A DNA stretch of 64,000 bases, taken from assembly GCA_950097015.1 (NCBI GenBank), contig CATNEN010000002.1, forward strand, positions 4,805,001-4,869,000, written 5' to 3'. This stretch comes from Macrostomum hystrix (Eukaryota; Platyhelminthes; Macrostomidae). The notes below the pieces were generated by a model. The model ran no database searches, had not been told where the DNA came from, and saw nothing but the letters and a program-made list of their open reading frames with translations. Of this stretch, positions 57,901 to 64,000 are shown in pieces. Numbering within the stretch: the first letter of the stretch is position 1; each line of letters begins with the position of its first letter. Made by a program: the position numbers and the translations under genes.

Positions 57901-60900
57901 TACATTGCCTCACAACGCGGCCATCATAAGGTAGCTCGCTCACTTATTCAAGCAGGAGCCGACGTCAATCTTCAAGAGAAAACTTTTGGCTCATCACCTC
58001 TGTTCATGGCCTCATACAACGGCCATCATGAGTTGGCTCGCTCACTCATTCAAGCAGGAGCCGACGTCAATCTTCAAGATAAAGCTTATGGCTTCTCACC
58101 TCTTCTCATTGCGTCAAGTTGTGGCCATCAAGAGGTAGCTCGCTCACTCATTCAAGCAGGAGCCGACGTCAATCTTCAAGATAAAGCTTATGGCTACTCA
58201 CCTCTCTACATTGCCTCAAAAATCGGCCATCCTGAGGTGGCTCGCTTACTCATTCAAACAGGAGCCGACGTCAATCTTCAAGATAAAGCTAATGGCTACT
58301 CACCTCTCTACATTGCTTTAGGTTACGGCCATCAAGAGGTAGCTCGCATACTCATTCAAGCAGGAGCCGACGTCAATCTTCAAGATAAAGCTAATGGCAA
58401 CTCACCTCTCTACATTGCCTCACAACGCGGCCATCATAAGGTAGCTCGCTCACTTATTCAAGCAGGAGCCGACGTCAATCTTCAAGATAAAGCTAATGGC
58501 TACTCACCTCTTCACATTGCCTCACTTTTCGGACGTCATGAGGTGGCTCGCTCACTCATTCAAGCAGGAGCCGACGTCAATCTTCAAGAGAAAGCTTATG
58601 GCTTCTCACCTCTCTACATTGCTTTAGGTTACGGCCATCAAGAGGTAGCTCGCATACTCATTCAAGCAGGAGCCGACGTCAATCTTCAAGATAAAGCTAA
58701 TGGCCGCTTACCTCTTCACATTGCCTCACTTTTCGGACGTCATGAGGTAGCTCGCTCACTCATTCAAGCAGGAGCCGACGTCAATCTTCAAGAGAAAGCT
58801 AATGACGCATCACCTCTCCACATTGCCTCAGAAAATGGCTATCATGAGCTGGCTCGCTCACTCATTCAAGCAGGAGCCGACGTCAATCTTCAAGAGAAAG
58901 CTTATGGCTGCTCACCTCTTCACATTGCCTCACATTGCGGCCATCCTGAGGTAGCTCGCTCACTCATTCAAGCAGGAGCCGACGTCAATCTTCAAGAGAA
59001 AACTTTTGGCTCATCACCTCTATTCATGGCCTCATACAACGGCCATCATGAGTTGGCTCGCTCACTCATTCAAGCAGGAGCCGACGTCAATCTTCAAGCG
59101 AAAGCTAATGGCTTCTCACCTCTCTACATTGCCTCACATTGCGGCCATCAAGAGGTAGCTCGCTCACTCATTCAAGCAGGAGCCGACGTCAATCTTCAAG
59201 ATAAAGCTAATGGCTACTCACCTCTTCACATTGCCTCACATTGCGGCCATCAAGAGGTAGCTCGCTTACTCATTCAAGCAGGAGCCGACGTCAATCTTCA
59301 AGAGAAAGCTTATGGCTTCTCACCTCTTCACATTGCCTCACATTGCGGCCATCAAGAGGTAGCTCGCTCACTCATTCAAGCAGGAGCCGACGTCAATCTT
59401 CAAGATAAAGCTTATGGCTACTCACCTCTCTACATTGCCTCACATTGCGGCCATCAAGAGGTAGCTCGCTCACTCATTCAAGCAGGAGCCGACGTCAATC
59501 TTCAAGATAAAGCTAATGGCTACTCACCTCTCTACATTGCCTCACAACGCGGCCATCATGAGGTAGCTCGCTCACTCATTCAAGCAGGAGCCGACGGAGC
59601 CCTTGCAGCTCTAGATCTTCATGCCTTATTTGAGTTGGGCGATCGCCAGACATGCAGCAGAAGGTATGTCTGTACTTGCTATGCCCGGATAATTTTGATA
59701 AAAATAATGCCCTCATCGGGCTAGTTGTTCAGCCTACGTAGCACTTGCGTGGCGCATCTGAAGGCTGTGCACTGCTCTTCAGTCCCTGCTTCAGAACCCC
59801 CGACCTAGGCTGGAACCCCTAGTTGCCCCTACATTTATCTGCCCTTGCCTTTGGATTTTCTGCAGTCATCACCTTCTTACGCTGCACTCCAGTGCGTTGT
59901 CTGCCTTGTGCAGTCCGTGCTCGATCGCGTTCTCTCGATCTTCAACCTGCTTGTTTTAGAATATCAGTGTTCTTTCAATTCAGCGATTGAATGAGAAAGA
60001 CTTATGATAAGTACAAAATTGGCTTGCCCAAATCGTTTCTGATAGCTGGAAGTAAATCATAAATCATAGATTTGAATCAGCTGTGGTGCAATTCAATATT
60101 AGCATACGCCCATACAAGCAAAGGTGCACCTTCTTACTTTAGAACTCTGCCCCTGGAGGCACAATATGTTCATAAACGTCTCAAAAGTTTTTTCGCTTTC
60201 AAAAGTTTTCAGGACAAAATTTTGCTTTTAGAGATATGCTTACACACCTGGATACTTTTAAATATTGTTCACCGCTTCTAGAAAACGCTAATCTTTACTG
60301 CCTAAACTGGGCGAAAATTTACTGGGGCCACTCTGCGCATGGTCAATTTAAGGAAGGGAAATTTCTAAGAGTTATAAAACCGGTTTCACTCTGTAAGAAA
60401 TCTTAACAGAATAGTGAAATATGAAAAGTGAATTCTTTGCCAGAATGCTTCCCTAAATGTTCAAAAACAGAACAACATGCTGAGATAAATTTTCTCAGGC
60501 TCCTCAGAGCCTCCCAGCCTTACTCAAACTCAGCACTGCCGCCTCCCTTCACCCTTCAGCGTCGCACCCAGCGACGCAGAGCTGAGTCGGCAGCTGCACT
60601 CCAAGCTCTCTCAGTCAGGATTCGTGGACTCCAGAGCCGCCTTGCAGATCGCTGTGGCTGACGTCTTGCAGGATGTTCTCAGGAAGAGAATGAACTCTGA
60701 GAACTGGTTCGTTATGGGCAGCTTCTCTGAGGCTTGGGGCAACAGCCTGGTCTCTCTGGATGGAGGAACTGACATCGACTCTGACATCGATGTTATTCAG
60801 CTGATTCCAGGAAGGCCGATTCACCCGAGAGATGTGTGCGAGTGCGACCGAGTGGAGGCTGCTCAGACAGTGGAACTCAGCAATGGCCACATCCTGAGCT

Positions 60901-63074
60901 CCGGATTCGGTGAGAATTTCCTGCCAGAGACTGTCGGGATGGCCGGGACAAGAATTGAACATGTGTTTGGCTTAGTGAATCTTGTCTTTAAATGAAACAG
61001 CAATCGATAAAAAAAGTAACAAATTTTCAATCTAGACAGGCAATTCCAGGCAAAATGGAGAGTTGGAATTTAGTTTCTGATTTCGCTTCTTCTGCTAAGC
61101 AAGCAGAGGCTTAGCACCCTGTACTAAGTAAACCATGATGCCATAGGATACTTTCTCTGTTTCGTAGGTTCGCTATGATTTCACAGTCACATCATTGCAA
61201 CAACGGCTCATGTAAAATTGAAGGATTTGAAAGAAAGAAATAAAGATAAGAAGAAAGAAAATTGAAGTTTATACACACCAGTTGGCAAATTCATCATTGA
61301 CTAAATCCGGAAGTCAGTGCAAATTAGAGTTACCCATCACGCCCACACCTGCAACAAATCCTAATAAACCGAAGGTATACAAAGAATAAATTTGATTTAT
61401 ACTCTAAATGCTTTTGATCCTTACCTTTATAGTTAGCAAATCGTAGCACTATTTTTTCTGTTTCGATTTTTTGCACCTGTTTGCAGATATAGTAAAATAC
61501 CAAATAGTATTCAAAAATTAAAAAAATATTTTCAAAGATTTTCAAATGTTTTAAAAAATCTGATTTGTAAGCTAATGGCATTTTCTATATTTCTCGAATT
61601 TCCCATTTCTCCAGCCTCCAACCCAGCCATTACACAACCTGGATCCACCCTGAAACCGGCTGTGGACCTTGTCACCGCCCGCCGCCTCTGCCGCTACCCT
61701 CCCATCGCGCCGCTGCAGCCACCAAGAGTCTCCAAATCCAACATCCCCCAGTCCGTGCTGCAGTCGCTCGAGCGAGATATTAGCTCTCCCTCATCGCCCT
61801 GTCACGTGGTGCACGCAGCTCCTCCCGGAATGGGGGGCCAGCAGCTCCGAGTGAGCAGCAGCTTCCTGGAGAGGCGACTGCTGCGGAGTCTCAGCACTCT
61901 GCAAGGCCAGCTGTTCGTCACACTCAAGTGGCTGCTGAAGAAGAAAATCTCAAACGTCGGCTTCAAGTCCTATCACGCGAAGACCGTCACGTTCCGAATG
62001 CTGGAGGAGACACCGGCTGAGCAGTGGAAGCCGAAGAATCTCGTGAGTCTCACGAGACGCTCGCTGCAGATGCTGCTCGACGGTGTGGAGAGCGGCTTCA
62101 GATCAGACACACCTGACGGTCGGATCCTGGAGCACTTCTTCCTGAGCGATGCCGCTGTGTACCTGAAAGGCTTGAAGTCGCCCACATCAGCTGAGAGAGT
62201 GAGCGAAGCGTTGAATCGGGCAGCCGGCGCATTGAGAGACGCCATGGCTGAGCTGCCTCAGCTGCTGCTGCAGTTCGAGGACAGTCTGCGACCCGTCACC
62301 GACTCGGGCCGATTCCGATTCCACCCGTTCCTCATCCTGCCGTTTCTCAATGACCGACCCGTGTCAGAAGCCAAGACATGCGAGTTCCACGATATCTACG
62401 ACCTCGTGAGAGAGTCGGTGCTTTGTCTGTCCGATGGAGACCGCAGTCCGCAGTCCCGAGAAAGTCTCACAGAGCTGATCGACAAACTGCCAGACTGCGC
62501 CCGATCAGTGCGAGAGTCTCTCAGAGCGCTGGCGTGCCTGAAGTTCGGCGACCGACTTAGTGCAGCGAGAGTTGTGAGCGACTGCGGGCCGCTCAGTGCG
62601 AGCAGAGGCATCGATTGGGGAGCTGAGAGGTCGGCGAGTGAGGCCACTGCGGACTTTGTGTGGCAGCACCTGAGGAGCCGAGACTCCGCCTGGAAATTCT
62701 GCTTCGCGTTTGACGAGCGACCGAAGCTGCCGATTGAGCACAAAGTCTTTGTCGACTGCTTTCCGCTGCAGATGGAGAACAGCAACAAACACTTCTACCT
62801 GAACTTTGACGCCCTGCTGCGGGCTCTTCGCAATGAGTTGTCAGGAGCAGGAGACGAGAGCGATCAGGACTGGATCCGGGACGTGGCTCAGAGTAAGGAT
62901 GCGGACGAGCAGGAGCTGCTGGTGGCTGCGGCGATCTGCGAAGATCTGGAGCTGCTGCGGCTGCTGCGCAGAAGAATAAGGCAGCTGTGCCGGCTGCCGG
63001 GGTGGCTGCAGCAGAAGATTGAGAGGCTGAGCAGTCAAGGCGAAGATCGCCAAAACCAAATCGGATTGCGTTGA
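54982..63074 (+). CDS. Ankyrin-repeat / Mab-21 (cGAS-like) fusion protein, copy 2, about 2163 aa
   Basis: Proposed exons: 54982-59663, 60560-60909 and 61615-63074, together 2164 codons including the stop, frame preserved. Exon 1 encodes two or three diverged ankyrin repeats, then more than 40 nearly identical 34-residue repeats ([20 protein letters not shown], then [13 protein letters not shown]). It ends AGAAG|GTATGT in phase 2; the ORF stops soon after in the intron. Exon 2 follows CCCTTCAG in matching phase and carries [12 protein letters not shown]...DIDSDIDVI, the nucleotidyltransferase GS and D-x-D motifs. Exon 3 has the Mab-21 helical domain ([58 protein letters not shown]). Family members are innate nucleic-acid sensors or developmental factors; catalysis here is unproven and I could not place the third acidic residue. 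The start at 54982 is preferred over an in-frame ATG at 54955 because of its position relative to the acidic N-terminal region. Confidence 0.82.
59733..59800. mobile_element. SINE-B fragment in intron 1 of ankyrin-Mab-21 copy 2
   Basis: GTGGCGCATCTGAAGGCTG and CTCTTCAGTCC match the 3' body of the element at 39401-39686. Only about 70 bp remain. Confidence 0.6.
59801..60559 (+). other. Rest of intron 1 of ankyrin-Mab-21 copy 2
   Basis: No minisatellite or gene is seen. The intron ends in the CCTCCCTTCACCCTTCAG pyrimidine tract and acceptor. Confidence 0.6.
60910..61614 (+). other. Intron 2 of ankyrin-Mab-21 copy 2
   Basis: GTGAGA to TTTCTCCAG. A+T-rich, with no tandem repeat, unlike the matching intron of copy 1. 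Confidence 0.7.
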
Positions 63075-63186
63075 CTAAGGTGAGACCAAAGTGGAATAGA
63101 AAGTAAACAAAGTTGTGGATCAGATGTTGCACATGCTTAGGGTGTTTAGGGTGTTTGTGACCCTAAACTATATGCCATGTGGTCAC

Positions 63187-63895
63187 GTTAATGGGGGGTT
63201 AATTGGAAGTGAGACTTTCAGTTAATGGCCAAGGCCACGAGCGGCGATTAGCCGCGAGTGGCAATTTGGCCATTGTTCGAAATGTCACTTCACGTTAATG
63301 ACATCTCTGTCATAGACAACTGCAGTTAATGACAAGTCTCTTACCTCCCTTTCGCACATAGACAAATCGATCAATGCAGCTAATTGGAAGTGAGACTTTC
63401 AGTTAATGGCCAAATTGCCACTCGCGGCTAATCGCCGCTCGTGGCCTTGGCCATTAACTGAAAGTCTCACTTCCAATTAACCCCCCATTAACTGAAAGTC
63501 TCACTTCCAATTAACCCCCCATTAACTGAAAGTCTCACTTCCAATTAACCCCCCATTAACTGAAAGTCTCACTTCCAATTAACCCCCCATTAACTGAAAG
63601 TCTCACTTCCAATTAACCCCCCATTAACTGAAAGTCTCACTTCCAATTAACCCCCCATTAACTGAAAGTCTCACTTCCAATTAACCCCCCATTAACTGAA
63701 AGTCTCACTTCCAATTAACCCCCCATTAACTGAAAGTCTCACTTCCAATTAACCCCCCATTAACTGAAAGTCTCACTTCCAATTAGCTGCATTGATCGAT
63801 TTGTCTATGTGCGAAAGGGAGGTAAGAGACTTGTCATTAACTGCAGTTGTCTATGACAGAGATGTCATTAACGTGAAGTGACATTTCGAACAATG
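63187..63895. mobile_element. Foldback element with nested inverted repeats and a 34-bp tandem core
   Basis: Outer arms of about 130 bp (about 63270-63400, starting TTCGAAATGTCACTTCACGT, and 63760-63892 in reverse) enclose a core of about ten 34-bp units (ATTAACTGAAAGTCTCACTT and on) at 63453-63790. A second inverted pair (63190-63275 against 63407-63490) contains GCGGCGATTAGCCGC, itself a palindrome. No coding capacity. This is the architecture of foldback-type DNA elements. Confidence 0.88.
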
Positions 63896-64000
63896 AGAAG
63901 CAAACTAGGAGACACATTTTAATTAATGCATTTCCTGATCGAATTTTACGTTGGAGACAAGGATGGATATGGCATAACAAAGCTGGCTCTTGACCACTAA

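Overview
This is animal (metazoan) nuclear DNA. Coding regions are split by GT-AG introns, there are eukaryotic tRNA-Asn genes with internal promoters and T-run terminators, and tRNA-derived SINEs, a decayed LINE and a P-element-like transposase remnant are scattered through it. The gene families present (ankyrin repeats, Mab-21/cGAS-like, PLD3-like, a divergent rhodopsin-class GPCR) and the heavy minisatellite load would suit a lophotrochozoan, possibly a free-living flatworm. That placement is inference; no marker here fixes the species.

Layout: 1-3110 is a 40/41-bp satellite. 4045-9147 (-) is a single-exon giant ankyrin-repeat protein. 9.6-18.5 kb holds minisatellites, SINEs, a LINE fragment and a cluster of six tRNA-Asn(GTT) genes plus one tRNA pseudogene. 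18676-25458 (-) is a six-exon PLD3-like gene in which each of the four long introns is largely filled by its own minisatellite. 26849-33421 (+) and 54982-63074 (+) are two paralogous genes, each apparently encoding an ankyrin array joined by splicing to a Mab-21/cGAS-like nucleotidyltransferase domain. 34262-36548 (+) is an unrecognised two-exon gene. 43963-45717 (-) is a two-exon GPCR. 47.5-49.8 kb is a decayed LINE, 52.6-53.2 kb a P-element-like transposase remnant, and 63.2-63.9 kb a foldback element with tandem repeats.

The main result is the pair of ankyrin + Mab-21 genes. In both, the long ankyrin exon ends at a good donor in phase 2, and the first Mab-21 exon begins after an acceptor in the matching phase; the next junction is phase 1 in both. 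The joined reading frames stay open for about 1310 and 2163 codons. They look like nucleotidyltransferase-type sensors with ankyrin arrays of very different age: about 19 diverged repeats in one and more than 40 nearly identical 34-residue repeats in the other. In the first copy a SINE sits inside the last coding exon at an AG|GT site. Its target-site duplication supplies a donor and an acceptor that would remove it exactly as a new intron, restoring the sequence seen uninterrupted in the second copy.

Tandem repeats make up roughly a quarter of the window (about 16 kb by adding the listed arrays).
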